Positions 1-8,566 of a DNA stretch of 64,000 bases are shown in pieces. Made by a program: the position numbers and the translations under genes. A model generated the notes under the pieces. It saw only the letters and a list, made by a program, of their open reading frames with translations, ran no database searches and was not told where the DNA came from. The DNA comes from Trinickia violacea (GTDB lineage: Bacteria > Pseudomonadota > Gammaproteobacteria > Burkholderiales > Burkholderiaceae): positions 124,001-188,000 of the forward strand of contig NZ_CP040077.1 of assembly GCF_005280735.1 (NCBI RefSeq), read 5' to 3'. Numbering within the stretch: position 1 is the stretch's first letter; each line of letters begins with the position of its first letter.

Positions 1-1
1 G

Positions 2-514
2 CAGCTCGCCCAGATCAACACGGTGTCGGGCATCAGCCAGCTGAACACGACGCTGTCCTCGCTCGCCTCGCAGCTGACCGCGCAGCAGCAGGCGCAGTCC
101 GCGAGCCTGATCGGCGCGACCGTGCTCACGCCGGGCAACTCGGTGACGGTGAGCAACAGCAGCGGCACCGACACGATCACGCCGTTCGGCGTGACGCTCT
201 CGGGCGCGGCCACCAACGTGCAGATCCAGGTGACGAACTCGTCGGGCCAGGTGGTCAACACGATCAATCTCGGCAAGGAATCGGCCGGCACGGTGCCGGT
301 GAGCTGGACGCCTGTCGATGCGTCGGGCAACGCGCTGCCGGCCGGCAACTACACCATTGCCGCGTCGGCCACGATCGGCGGCTCGCCGGCGACGCCGTCG
401 ACGGTCACGGGCGCCGTGGTCGAAGGCGTCCTGCCGCAATCGAGCGGCAACGCGAACCTGGTTTTGTCGAATGGCAATACGGTCGGCCTGTCCACCGTCG
501 CCGGCATCCTCTAA
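2..514 (+). CDS. flgD: Flagellar hook assembly (cap) protein FlgD, 5' end missing
   Basis: The reading frame is open from the first bases of the window, so only the C-terminal ~170 residues are present. The visible part begins QLAQINTVSGISQLN, typical of the conserved FlgD N-domain that precedes the tudor/FnIII-like cap domains. The rest (NSSGQVVNTINLG, SWTPVDASGNALPAGNYT) matches the Ig-like FlgD domain. FlgD caps the growing hook and lets FlgE subunits polymerise; it is absent from the finished flagellum. It lies 30 bp before flgE in the same direction, in the usual flgBCDEFGHIJ order. Identity is firm; the true start lies outside the window. Confidence 0.93.
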   Translation, partial: QLAQINTVSGISQLNTTLSSLASQLTAQQQAQSASLIGATVLTPGNSVTVSNSSGTDTITPFGVTLSGAATNVQIQVTNSSGQVVNTINLGKESAGTVPVSWTPVDASGNALPAGNYTIAASATIGGSPATPSTVTGAVVEGVLPQSSGNANLVLSNGNTVGLSTVAGIL

Positions 515-544
515 TCCATCACAGATTTTGCAAGGGAAACGCTC

Positions 545-1780
545 ATGAGCTACGACACCGGTTTGAGCGGTTTGGCCGCCGCGACGAACGATCTCGACGT
601 AATCGGCAACAACATCGCTAACGCCAACACCACCGGCTTCAAGCAAAGCACGGCGCAATTCGCCGACGTGTACGCGAACTCGATCGCGACCTCGGTGAAC
701 AACCAGATCGGCATCGGCACGCAGCTCGCGGCCGTGCAGCAGGACTTTTCGCAAGGCACGATCAACACGACGGGCCAGGCGCTCAACGTCGCGATCAACG
801 GCACCGGCTTCTTCCAGATGTCGAACAACGGCTCGCTCACGTACTCGCGCAACGGCGTGTTCCAGCTCGACAAGAACGGCTTCATCACGAACGCGCAGGG
901 CTTGGATCTGATGGGCTACGCGGCGAACGGGACCGGCGTGATCAACACCGCTTCGACCGTGCCGCTGAAAGTGCCGACCACCAACGTTCCGCCGACCGCC
1001 ACGGCCAACATCACCGCGCAACTGAACCTGGACGCGCAGGACAAGACCCCGACGGTCACGCCGTTCTCCGCGACCAACTCGCAGACCTACAACTACTCGA
1101 CCTCGATCCAGACCTACGACACGCTCGGCGGCTCGAATCAGGTCAACATGTATTTCGTGAACAACGGCGGCGGCGTGTGGGGTGTCTACGGCGGCACGTC
1201 GGGGAGCGTCAGCCAGCTCGGCACGGTGACGTTCAATAGCTCGGGCACCCTGACCGGCACGGCGGCGACCGCCCCCGCGACGAGCGCCGCAACGGGCCAG
1301 TTCACGTTCACGATCCCCACGACCGACGGCAGCTCCAACCCGCAGTCGCTCACGCTGAACCTGACCGGCACGACGATGTACGGCAGCGCGGACGGCGTGA
1401 ACAACCTCGCGCAAGACGGCTTCTCGGCCGGCCAGCTGACCAACTTCTCGATCGGCGCGAACGGCATCCTGACCGGCAACTATTCGAACGGCCAGACCCA
1501 ATCGCTCGGCCAGATCGTACTCGCCAACTTCAACAACCCGAACGGCCTGCAGGACCTCGGCGGCAACGAGTACGCCGCGACCTTCTCGTCGGGCGTGCCG
1601 CAAATCTCGGCGCCGGGCAGCACGAACCACGGCACGCTGACGGGCGGCGCGCTCGAATCGTCGAACGTGGACCTGACGACGCAGCTCGTCGATCTGATCA
1701 CGGCGCAGCGCAACTACCAGGCGAACGCGCAGACGATCAAGACGCAGCAGACCGTCGACCAGACGCTGATCAACCTGTAA
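545..1780 (+). CDS. flgE: Flagellar hook protein FlgE
   Basis: 411 residues, a normal FlgE length. The N-terminus MSYDTGLSGLAAATNDLDVI followed by GNNIANANTTGFK is the rod/hook/axial-protein signature. The C-terminus (LESSNVDLTTQLVDLITAQR, then QANAQTIKTQQTVDQTLINL) is the heptad-type axial domain that packs in the hook core. The central variable region is rich in Thr, Ser and Asn and forms the hook surface. The start ATG follows an AAGGGA-like ribosome site at about 531-536. It is exported by the flagellar type III system and polymerises under the FlgD cap; its length is set by FliK, encoded at 21.6-23.1 kb. Confidence 0.97.
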   Translation: MSYDTGLSGLAAATNDLDVIGNNIANANTTGFKQSTAQFADVYANSIATSVNNQIGIGTQLAAVQQDFSQGTINTTGQALNVAINGTGFFQMSNNGSLTYSRNGVFQLDKNGFITNAQGLDLMGYAANGTGVINTASTVPLKVPTTNVPPTATANITAQLNLDAQDKTPTVTPFSATNSQTYNYSTSIQTYDTLGGSNQVNMYFVNNGGGVWGVYGGTSGSVSQLGTVTFNSSGTLTGTAATAPATSAATGQFTFTIPTTDGSSNPQSLTLNLTGTTMYGSADGVNNLAQDGFSAGQLTNFSIGANGILTGNYSNGQTQSLGQIVLANFNNPNGLQDLGGNEYAATFSSGVPQISAPGSTNHGTLTGGALESSNVDLTTQLVDLITAQRNYQANAQTIKTQQTVDQTLINL

Positions 1781-1806
1781 GCGCGACTGCATAGAACGAG
1801 CGAGTC

Positions 1807-2565
1807 ATGGACCGACTGATCTACACCGCAATGACGGGCGCCGCCCAGGCGCTCGCGCAGCAGGACGTCGTCGCCAACAACCTGGCGAACACGTCGACCA
1901 CGGGTTTTCGCGCGCAGCTCGCGAACTTCCGCTCGGCGCCGCTTTCGTTCGGCGACGGCAGCACGGTCAACGACGACACGACTCGCACGTTCGTGCTGTC
2001 CTCCACGCCGGGCGCGGACTACACGCCCGGCCCGATTTCGCAGACCGGCAACCCGCTCGACGTCGCCGTGCAGGGCCCGGGCTGGCTGTCCGTGCAGACG
2101 GCCGACGGCAACGAGGCGTACACGCGTGCGGGCAATCTGCACGTCGACGCGAACGGCCAGCTGATGACCGCGAACAACTTGCCGGTCATCGGCAACAGCG
2201 GGCCGATCGCGGTGCCGCCGGGCTCGGACATCACGATCGGCAAGGACGGCACCGTTTCGGCGCTGGTGGCGGGCGACCCGCCGCAATCGATCGCGGTGAT
2301 CGACCAGCTGAAGCTCGTGAACCCCGATCCGAACACCCTCGAGCGCGGCAACGACGGCCTCTTCCATACCGCCGACGGCAACCCCGCCGATGCGGACCAG
2401 ACCGTCGTGCTCGCGCCCGGATCGATCGAAGGCAGCAACGTGAATCCGGTGGCGGCGATGGTGTCGATGATCACCAACGCGCGGCAGTTCCAGATGCAAA
2501 CGAAGCTGCTGCAAAACGCCGATCAGAACGACCAGTCGGCGAACCAGCTGCTCACGTTCAGCTGA
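1807..2565 (+). CDS. flgF: Flagellar proximal rod protein FlgF
   Basis: 252 residues. It begins MDRLIYTAMTGAAQALAQQD and then VVANNLANTSTTGFRAQL, the axial-protein signature of FlgF. The C-terminus (EGSNVNPVAAMVSMITNAR, then QFQMQTKLLQNADQNDQSAN) is the matching helical domain. FlgF is a minor component of the rod that crosses the periplasm between MS-ring and hook. It sits 26 bp after flgE and 58 bp before flgG on the same strand, so it is probably co-transcribed. No strong ribosome site is seen before the ATG, which fits translation of a structural protein needed in few copies. Confidence 0.96.
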   Translation: MDRLIYTAMTGAAQALAQQDVVANNLANTSTTGFRAQLANFRSAPLSFGDGSTVNDDTTRTFVLSSTPGADYTPGPISQTGNPLDVAVQGPGWLSVQTADGNEAYTRAGNLHVDANGQLMTANNLPVIGNSGPIAVPPGSDITIGKDGTVSALVAGDPPQSIAVIDQLKLVNPDPNTLERGNDGLFHTADGNPADADQTVVLAPGSIEGSNVNPVAAMVSMITNARQFQMQTKLLQNADQNDQSANQLLTFS

Positions 2566-2623
2566 AACGCGGATACCGACCACGCTTGAGTCTCGCTGAA
2601 AGAATTATTGGAGAACCACCCAA

Positions 2624-3412
2624 ATGAACCGTTCCCTCTACATCGCCGCCACCGGCATGAACGCGCAGCAGTCGCAGATGGACGTGATCTCGAACAACCT
2701 CGCCAACGTGAGCACGAACGGCTTCAAGGGCTCGCGCGCGGTGTTCGAAGATCTCATGTATCAGACGCTGCGTCAGCCGGGCGCGAACTCGACGCAGCAA
2801 ACCGAGCTGCCGTCGGGCAGCCAGGTCGGCACCGGCGTGCAGCAGGTCGCCACCGAGCGTCTCTTCACGCAGGGCAACCTGCAGCAGACCGGCAACTCGA
2901 AGGACGTCGCGATCAACGGCAACGGCTTCTTCCAGGTGCAGATGCCGGACGGCACGATCAGCTACACGCGCGACGGTTCGTTCCAGACCAACTCGCAGGG
3001 CCAGCTCGTCACGTCGAGCGGCTATCAAGTGATTCCGGCGATCACGATCCCCGTGAACGCGACCTCGCTCACGATCGGCAGCGACGGCGTCGTGACGATC
3101 ACGACGCCGGGTTCGACCAACAACCAGACGGTCGGCACGCTGCAGCTCGCCACCTTCATCAACCCGGCCGGCCTCGAGTCGAAAGGCGAGAACCTGTATT
3201 CGGAAACGGCATCGTCGGGTACGCCGAACGTCGCCGCGCCGGGCTCGAATGGCTCGGGCACGCTCAACCAGGGCTACGTCGAAGCCTCGAACGTGAACGT
3301 CGTGCAGGAACTGGTCAACATGATCCAGACGCAGCGCGCGTATGAGATCAACAGCAAGGCCGTCACGACGTCGGACCAGATGCTGCAGACCTTGAGCCAG
3401 ATGTCGGTCTGA
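2624..3412 (+). CDS. flgG: Flagellar distal rod protein FlgG
   Basis: 262 residues, close to the family norm of about 260. It begins MNRSLYIAATGMNAQQSQMD and continues VISNNLANVSTNGFKGSRA, diagnostic of FlgG. The C-terminus EASNVNVVQELVNMIQTQRA and YEINSKAVTTSDQMLQTL is the conserved axial helix. FlgG builds the distal rod on which the P and L rings (FlgI, FlgH) assemble, and those two genes follow directly. A GGAGAA ribosome site lies about 8 bases before the ATG. Confidence 0.97.
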   Translation: MNRSLYIAATGMNAQQSQMDVISNNLANVSTNGFKGSRAVFEDLMYQTLRQPGANSTQQTELPSGSQVGTGVQQVATERLFTQGNLQQTGNSKDVAINGNGFFQVQMPDGTISYTRDGSFQTNSQGQLVTSSGYQVIPAITIPVNATSLTIGSDGVVTITTPGSTNNQTVGTLQLATFINPAGLESKGENLYSETASSGTPNVAAPGSNGSGTLNQGYVEASNVNVVQELVNMIQTQRAYEINSKAVTTSDQMLQTLSQMSV

Positions 3413-3453
3413 CGCGCAGTTGACGCGTTCGATGCGCAGTTGACGAATAGGCA

Positions 3454-4188
3454 ATGAATAAGGCGGTAAACACGATGTCGCAGCTCTCTCGTATCCCGGT
3501 TCCCTTGCGCGCGTTGCGCGCAGCCTCGATGCTCGCATTCACCGGCGTAGTAGCGGCGGGCGTGCTCGGCGGCTGCGCGCAGTTCAAGAAAGAGCCGATC
3601 ACGCAGCAGCCGATGACAGCGGTTCCGCCGGTGCCCCCGCAGATGAACCCGCCCGGATCGATCTACAACCCGGGCTATGCGGGGCACCCGCTGTTCGAAG
3701 ATCAGCGGCCCCGCAACGTCGGCGATATCCTGACCATCGTCATTGCGGAAAATATCAACGCAACGAAGTCGTCGGGGTTGAACACCAACCGCAACGGCAC
3801 GACCAATTTCGGCGCGACGGCGGCCGGGTTTGCGCCCGGCTTCTTCAACCGCGCGAATCTCAATGCGACGGGTGCGAACACGTTCGCCGGCACGGGCGGC
3901 GCGAACGCATCGAACACCTTCAGCGGCGTGATCACCGTCACCGTCACGAACGTGCTGCCCAACGGCAACCTCGTGGTGAGCGGCGAGAAGCAGATGCTCA
4001 TCAACCAGGGCAACGAATTCGTGCGCCTTTCCGGGGTCGTGAACCCCAACACGGTGGCCGGCGACAACAGCGTGTTCTCCAACCAGGTGGCCGACGCGAA
4101 GATCGAGTATTCGGCGAAGGGCGTCATCGACGAAGCCGAGACCATGGGGTGGCTGCAGCGCTTCTTCCTGAACCTGGCGCCATGGTGA
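3454..4188 (+). CDS. flgH: Flagellar L-ring lipoprotein FlgH
   Basis: A hydrophobic signal segment ends in a lipobox (VLGGCAQ), so the mature protein is lipid-anchored in the outer membrane. The body contains the L-ring blocks RPRNVGDILTIVIAENINA and GNLVVSGEKQMLINQGNEF, and the end ETMGWLQRFFLNLAPW is typical. FlgH forms the bushing through which the rod leaves the outer membrane. Two starts are possible: ATG 3454 (244 aa) and ATG 3475 (237 aa). The second has an AAGGCGG ribosome site 9 bases upstream and leaves a more usual signal peptide, so it may be the true one. It ends 4 bp before flgI. Confidence 0.96.
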   Translation: MNKAVNTMSQLSRIPVPLRALRAASMLAFTGVVAAGVLGGCAQFKKEPITQQPMTAVPPVPPQMNPPGSIYNPGYAGHPLFEDQRPRNVGDILTIVIAENINATKSSGLNTNRNGTTNFGATAAGFAPGFFNRANLNATGANTFAGTGGANASNTFSGVITVTVTNVLPNGNLVVSGEKQMLINQGNEFVRLSGVVNPNTVAGDNSVFSNQVADAKIEYSAKGVIDEAETMGWLQRFFLNLAPW

Positions 4189-4192
4189 TGCT

Positions 4193-5386
4193 ATGAATTC
4201 GAACCTCATTGCCCGCGCCTTGCTGCGCATTCGCTCCTTCGCTATCGCGCCTGTCGTGGTGTCGCTCGCATTCGCCGCGCTGCTCGGCGCCGGCACGTCC
4301 GCGGCGCACGCCGAGCGCTTGAAGGACCTCGCGCAGATCCAGGGCGTGCGCGACAACCCGCTGATCGGCTATGGCCTCGTCGTCGGTCTCGACGGCACGG
4401 GCGACCAGACGACGCAAACGCCGTTCACGACGCAGACGCTCGCCAACATGCTCGCGAACCTCGGCATCTCGATCAACAACCAGCAGATCGGCGGCACGAA
4501 CAGCACGTCGACGCTGACCAACATGCAGTTGAAGAACGTCGCGGCCGTGATGGTGACGGCGACGCTGCCGCCTTTCGCGCGGCCGGGGCAGGCGATCGAC
4601 GTGACCGTCTCGTCGCTCGGCAACGCCAAGAGCATTCGCGGCGGCACGCTGCTGCTGACGCCGATGAAGGGCGCCGACGGCCAGGTGTATGCGCTTGCGC
4701 AGGGCAACGTCGCGGTGGGCGGCGCGGGCGCCAGCGCGAACGGCAGCAAGGTGCAGGTCAATCAGCTGGCTGCGGGCCGCATCACCGACGGCGCGATCGT
4801 CGAGCGAGCGGTCGCGACACGCGTGAGCGATGCGGGCGGCACGATGCAGATGGAGCTGAACGACACCGACTACGACACGGCGCAGCGCGTCGTGGCCGCG
4901 GTCAACAACGCCTTCGGCCAGGGCACGGCGATGCCGCTCGACGGCCGCACGATTCAATTGCGCGCGCCGGCCGATCCGTCGCAGCAGGTTGCGTTCTTGG
5001 CGCAGCTGGAGAGCCTCGACGTGAAGCCGGCGCTCGCCGCCGCGAAGGTGATCCTGAACGCCCGCACCGGCTCGATCGTGATGAACCAGATGGTGACGCT
5101 GCAAAGCTGCGCGGTGGCGCACGGCAACTTGTCGGTGGTCGTGAACACGCAGACCGTGGTGAGCCAGCCGGGCGCGTTCTCGAACGGCACGACGGTGACC
5201 GCGCGGCAATCGCAGATTCAATTGAAGCAGGACAACGGGGCGCTCAAGCTCGTGACCGCCGGCGCGAACCTTGCCGAAGTGGTGAAGGCGCTCAACGCGC
5301 TCGGCGCGACGCCCGCGGATCTGATGTCGATCCTGCAGGCGATGAAGGCTGCCGGGGCGTTGCAGGCGGACCTTGAGATCATTTAA
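4193..5386 (+). CDS. flgI: Flagellar P-ring protein FlgI
   Basis: 397 residues including an N-terminal secretory signal peptide that ends near AAHAERLKD. The conserved start of the mature protein, AERLKDLAQIQGVRDNPLIG, then YGLVVGLDGTGDQ, identifies FlgI. The C-terminus ALGATPADLMSILQAMKAAG matches the family. FlgI forms the ring in the peptidoglycan layer around the distal rod. The gene begins 4 bp after flgH ends and is followed 9 bp later by flgJ, so the three form one translationally tight unit. Confidence 0.97.
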   Translation: MNSNLIARALLRIRSFAIAPVVVSLAFAALLGAGTSAAHAERLKDLAQIQGVRDNPLIGYGLVVGLDGTGDQTTQTPFTTQTLANMLANLGISINNQQIGGTNSTSTLTNMQLKNVAAVMVTATLPPFARPGQAIDVTVSSLGNAKSIRGGTLLLTPMKGADGQVYALAQGNVAVGGAGASANGSKVQVNQLAAGRITDGAIVERAVATRVSDAGGTMQMELNDTDYDTAQRVVAAVNNAFGQGTAMPLDGRTIQLRAPADPSQQVAFLAQLESLDVKPALAAAKVILNARTGSIVMNQMVTLQSCAVAHGNLSVVVNTQTVVSQPGAFSNGTTVTARQSQIQLKQDNGALKLVTAGANLAEVVKALNALGATPADLMSILQAMKAAGALQADLEII

Positions 5387-5395
5387 GGACGGACG

Positions 5396-6331
5396 ATGAA
5401 CAACTCGAACGCAAACAATGCCGGACTCGACCTGTCGAATCGCTTCGCGCTCGACACGCAAGGCTTCGACGCATTGCGCGCGCAGGTCAACGCCTCGCCG
5501 CAGGCCGGTCTCAAGATGGCCGCGCAGCAGTTCGACGCCGTGTTCATGCAGATGATGCTCAAGAGCATGCGCGACGCGACCCCGGAGGACAGTCCGCTCG
5601 ATTCGAACGACACCAAGCAGTTCACGTCGATGCTCGATCAGCAGTTGTCGCAGCAGATGTCGTCGAAGGGCATCGGCGTCGCCGACATGATGCTCAAGCA
5701 GCTGATGCGCAACTCGGGCATGCAGGTCGGCGCGGGCAACGAGGGCAACAGCGCCGCGCTCGACGCCTTGACGAAGGCGTTCGCGAACGCGAAGGCGAAC
5801 GGTTCGCTGTCGTCGAGCAACACGCAGTATTCCGCCAATAGCGCATTGACGCCGCCGCTGCGCGGCAACGGCGCATCGCAGAAGGTCGACGCGTTCGTCG
5901 ACAAGCTCGCCGCGCCGGCGCAGGCCGCGAGCGAGGCGACGGGTATCCCGGCGCGCTTCATCATCGGCCAGGCGGCGCTCGAATCGGGCTGGGGCAAGAG
6001 CGAGATCAAGAAGGCCGACGGCTCGACGAGCCACAACGTCTTCGGCATCAAGGCGACGAAGGACTGGACCGGCAAGACGGTATCGACGCTGACGACCGAG
6101 TACGTGAACGGCCAGCCGCATCGCGTGATCGAAAAATTCCGCGCCTACGACTCGTACCAGGATGCGATGACCGACTACGCGAAGATGCTGAAGGACAATC
6201 CGCGGTATGCGTCGGTGATGAACTCGTCGCACGACGCCACGAGTTTCGCGCACGGGATGCAGCGCGCGGGCTACGCGACCGATCCGCATTACGCGAAGAA
6301 GTTGATTTCGATTATGCAGCAGATGGTTTGA
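5396..6331 (+). CDS. flgJ: Rod-assembly chaperone and peptidoglycan hydrolase FlgJ
   Basis: 311 residues with the dual-domain layout of beta/gammaproteobacterial FlgJ. Residues ~35-110 (KMAAQQFDAVFMQMMLKSMR) are the rod-capping domain. Residues ~165-310 are a glucosaminidase (GH73-type) domain with the catalytic-region motif QAALESGWGKSE. It opens the peptidoglycan locally so the rod can pass. It closes the flgD-J run. Its stop is only 4 bp from the convergent stop of the tai4-like gene, so the normal downstream flgKL has been displaced by inserted genes and ycgR. Confidence 0.97.
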   Translation: MNNSNANNAGLDLSNRFALDTQGFDALRAQVNASPQAGLKMAAQQFDAVFMQMMLKSMRDATPEDSPLDSNDTKQFTSMLDQQLSQQMSSKGIGVADMMLKQLMRNSGMQVGAGNEGNSAALDALTKAFANAKANGSLSSSNTQYSANSALTPPLRGNGASQKVDAFVDKLAAPAQAASEATGIPARFIIGQAALESGWGKSEIKKADGSTSHNVFGIKATKDWTGKTVSTLTTEYVNGQPHRVIEKFRAYDSYQDAMTDYAKMLKDNPRYASVMNSSHDATSFAHGMQRAGYATDPHYAKKLISIMQQMV

Positions 6332-6335
6332 GGGT

Positions 6336-6758
6336 TTATTGGGGGCGGCGAGGTGGTTTGTCGCCTATCCAATCAGGATGAGGCACATATTTGCGCACCT
6401 GTTCGGCGAGTTCTTGACTGTGGTACATGTCGAGGCACTTGAGTAAATCGAATCGCGCCCCGGCGTAACCCTCGACCGGATTGCTGTAATTCCTGTTCAG
6501 ATATTTCTCTATAAGCAGATCCGTTGCCGGGTTGCCTTTGTCGTCATCGTAGTAGGTCCATTCGATGAACGCGCTTTTGGTTGCGTCGGCATCTTTTCCG
6601 GCTGACGATCCCTTGTAGGCGGTCGCTATGCAGGTGGCCAATGCCCTGTCCTTGTAGTTTTCCGCGTTCGATCGATGTGTCGCGTTGATGGAATCAGCGG
6701 CAGCGGCAGAAAACGATGCATAGAGCAATGTGGCGGCGGCTAGGCGAGCGGCGATCAT
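6336..6758 (-). CDS. tai4: Type VI secretion amidase immunity protein, Tai4 family
   Basis: 140 residues from ATG 6758. A cleavable signal peptide (MIAARLAAATLLYASFSAAA) predicts a periplasmic protein, as expected for an immunity factor that protects the cell's own peptidoglycan. The mature part is small and alpha-helical, with two well-spaced cysteines (ALATCIAT and DLLKCLDMY) and YLNRNYSNPVEGYAGARFD. This resembles the Tai4 family by my recollection of it. The start ATG overlaps the stop of the upstream amidase gene (ATGA), the hallmark of a coupled effector-immunity pair. Base composition is clearly lower in GC than the flanking flagellar genes. Assignment is by domain memory plus partner context. 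Confidence 0.82.
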   Translation of the reverse strand: MIAARLAAATLLYASFSAAAADSINATHRSNAENYKDRALATCIATAYKGSSAGKDADATKSAFIEWTYYDDDKGNPATDLLIEKYLNRNYSNPVEGYAGARFDLLKCLDMYHSQELAEQVRKYVPHPDWIGDKPPRRPQ

Positions 6759-7249
6759 TTGAGTGCCCAAAAGTTTGCCCTCTCCGTGCGGTATGTCGCA
6801 CCGGTTTCGTTGAAATAGCAGTGGTCGTAGCAAGTCGACCCGTTGTAGAGCGTTGCATGACCGCTCGCATCGTTCCATCCGCTAACCTCAAAGAGAACGA
6901 CGCCTTTCCTGCCTGCCAGGGAGCCACCGCCGCTAGGCGGATACGCCACAACTTCCGGTTCGCCCCATCGTTGTCTAAGAAACGCGATCAGGTCTTTTAC
7001 TCGATAGAAATAGTTCAAACCGCCGTCACCGGTCTTTGTCTTCCCCGGCAGTGCCGGGATGAACACGCCTGATCGATTCAGGATATAGCTCATGCGAACT
7101 GCACAGGTGTTCTTCCAAGGATTCTTTTTGTCGCGAATATGGGCCGCGACATTGCCGCCTATCATTTGCGCTACTTTTTCCCCTGTGTGAGTCGGGCTGT
7201 AGATCGCTTGTGATTCCGCCCACACCGTTGAGAACGCCGGTTTAGTCAT
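6755..7249 (-). CDS. tae4: Type VI secretion amidase effector, Tae4 family
   Basis: 164 residues from ATG 7249, chosen because a GGAGACAGGA ribosome site precedes it. Tae4 proteins are NlpC/P60-like DL-endopeptidases that cleave peptidoglycan peptides in the target cell periplasm. Visible catalytic candidates are Cys49 (NPWKNTCAVRMSYILN), His131 (GWNDASGHATLYNG) and Asp142 (TCYDHCYF). The Cys-His-Asp order and spacing (82 and 11 residues) agree with my recollection of Tae4 structures. There is no signal peptide, as expected for a T6SS cargo. It is followed with an ATGA overlap by the immunity gene. No T6SS structural genes are in the window, so delivery must rely on a system elsewhere. Confidence 0.87.
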   Translation of the reverse strand: MTKPAFSTVWAESQAIYSPTHTGEKVAQMIGGNVAAHIRDKKNPWKNTCAVRMSYILNRSGVFIPALPGKTKTGDGGLNYFYRVKDLIAFLRQRWGEPEVVAYPPSGGGSLAGRKGVVLFEVSGWNDASGHATLYNGSTCYDHCYFNETGATYRTERANFWALK

Positions 7250-7454
7250 TTCCTGTCTCCCAGTGTCGCCAAAGTTACAAAAGCTCGGCACGCCGATCGA
7301 AAATTTGGTGGCCGCCAGCGTAGCACGGGGTTGAAAGGATTTCGTCAGAATCGTGTGTGACTTGGCGTCGCGAGAACGGGTTTCAGCACAGCAGCCGCCC
7401 CCTGAACACGGGGTTGCCTCCCTGTTTGCTCCAGAAATATTTCAATATCTGCTA

Positions 7455-7481
7455 TAAACTTCGCCGGTTAGCTGCCGCTAA
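7455..7481 (+). promoter_or_regulatory. Sigma-28 (FliA) type promoter upstream of ycgR
   Basis: TAAACTTC at 7455-7462 and GCCGCTAA at 7474-7481 are separated by exactly 11 bases. This matches the flagellar sigma-28 consensus TAAAGTTT-N11-GCCGATAA with few mismatches. It lies about 100 bp before the ycgR start, on the correct strand, and would place ycgR among the late (class III) flagellar genes. Seen by eye, not by a scored scan. Confidence 0.72.
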
Positions 7482-7579
7482 TCAGACAGACCAAGTGCCG
7501 GATTCCGCATGAGTTCGGCATAGACGCGCGCCACCGGCCTCGTGGCGCGCCCGCGAGAGAACGGAATACCGGCAAGCCC

Positions 7580-8335
7580 ATGGAAATCAATCAGTCGAAT
7601 GAAAAGCCGGAGGAATCCGCGGATTCCGGCCCGGACTTCGGCCGTCGCAACCCGCTGGAAATCGGCGTGCAGTTGCGCAACCTCCTCAACCGCGGCGATT
7701 TCCTGACCGTCCAGTACAACGGCGGACAGCTCGTCACGCGCATTCTCGACGTCGACGTGCGCGAGCGCGTGTTCGTGTTCGACTGGGGCGCGCTCGCCGA
7801 ACAAAACAAAGGGATGCTCGCCGCGCAGCGCTGCTTGTTCCATGCGTCGCCGGAAGGCGTGCGCGTCGAGTTCACCACCAGCACGCCGCGCGAGACCCGT
7901 TTCGAAGGGCTGCCCGCGTTCGAAGCCGCGTTTCCCGAGGTGCTCTTCTACGTGCAACGTCGCGAGTATTTCCGCGTCGAGGCCCCGATTCTGGACCCGT
8001 ACGTCTGCAAGGGCCGTCTGCCCGAGGGCGATGCGTTCCGCTGGGAAGTGCACGACGTGTCGCTCGGCGGCGTCGGGGTACGCACGACCGACGAGCGCGT
8101 CGCCGAGTTGCCGATGGGCACCGTGCTCGACGACGTCGAGCTGTTCCTCAACACGCACGGCACGCTGTCGCTCGGCCTGCAACTCGTTTCGCATCGCGCC
8201 TCGGACATGCCTAACGGCATGCGCCGCTATCAGCTCGGCTTCCGCTTCATGGCGCTGCCCGGCAGCGCGGAAAACACGCTGCAGCGTCTCATCACCCAGC
8301 TCGAAATGAAGCGCCGCTCGCTCGTGCGGGCCTGA
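7580..8335 (+). CDS. ycgR: Flagellar brake protein YcgR, PilZ domain c-di-GMP receptor
   Basis: 251 residues. The N-terminal half is the YcgR domain (RNPLEIGVQLRNLLNRGDFL). The C-terminal half is PilZ, with both c-di-GMP-binding elements: the arginine motif QRREYFRVEAP and the DVSLGGVG box. On binding c-di-GMP, YcgR docks on the motor stator/rotor and slows or biases rotation. It lies between the T6SS effector pair and flgK with its own sigma-28-type promoter, so it is probably expressed with late flagellar genes. The stop is 231 bp before flgK. Confidence 0.94.
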   Translation: MEINQSNEKPEESADSGPDFGRRNPLEIGVQLRNLLNRGDFLTVQYNGGQLVTRILDVDVRERVFVFDWGALAEQNKGMLAAQRCLFHASPEGVRVEFTTSTPRETRFEGLPAFEAAFPEVLFYVQRREYFRVEAPILDPYVCKGRLPEGDAFRWEVHDVSLGGVGVRTTDERVAELPMGTVLDDVELFLNTHGTLSLGLQLVSHRASDMPNGMRRYQLGFRFMALPGSAENTLQRLITQLEMKRRSLVRA

Positions 8336-8438
8336 CGTCTTCCCCATCCGCCACGGTTTCTCCGCCTGCTCGTTCGAACGGGCGGAGAATTGGCGATCGA
8401 TTCACACGCTTATCCGCGTTTTGCCCGCGCTACGTGCT

Positions 8439-8447
8439 GCCGATAAT
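8439..8447 (+). promoter_or_regulatory. Possible sigma-28 -10 element upstream of flgK
   Basis: GCCGATAAT is a perfect match to the FliA -10 region and lies 120 bp before the flgK start, where a class III promoter is expected. The matching -35 (TAAA, 15 bases upstream) is absent; the bases there read TTTG. The site is therefore only a candidate. Confidence 0.4.
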
Positions 8448-8566
8448 GCATTGGGAGCCGCGCAGTCTTACCGTTTCTCCCTCAATTTTTTCCGCTCGGC
8501 GCCGTTATACAGCTTGTTCACGCAACGCGGCGGACGGATACCATGCCCGCCCATTCAGGATGACGC

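Noticed and set aside
4124..6289. A 721-residue open frame antisense to flgI and flgJ
   Set aside because: It is rich in Arg, Ala, His and Val in the pattern produced by high-GC codons on the opposite strand, has no domain, and the sense genes are certain.
6336..7249. A complete type VI secretion system in this region
   Set aside because: Only the effector and immunity genes are present; no Tss, VgrG, Hcp or PAAR gene was seen anywhere in the window.
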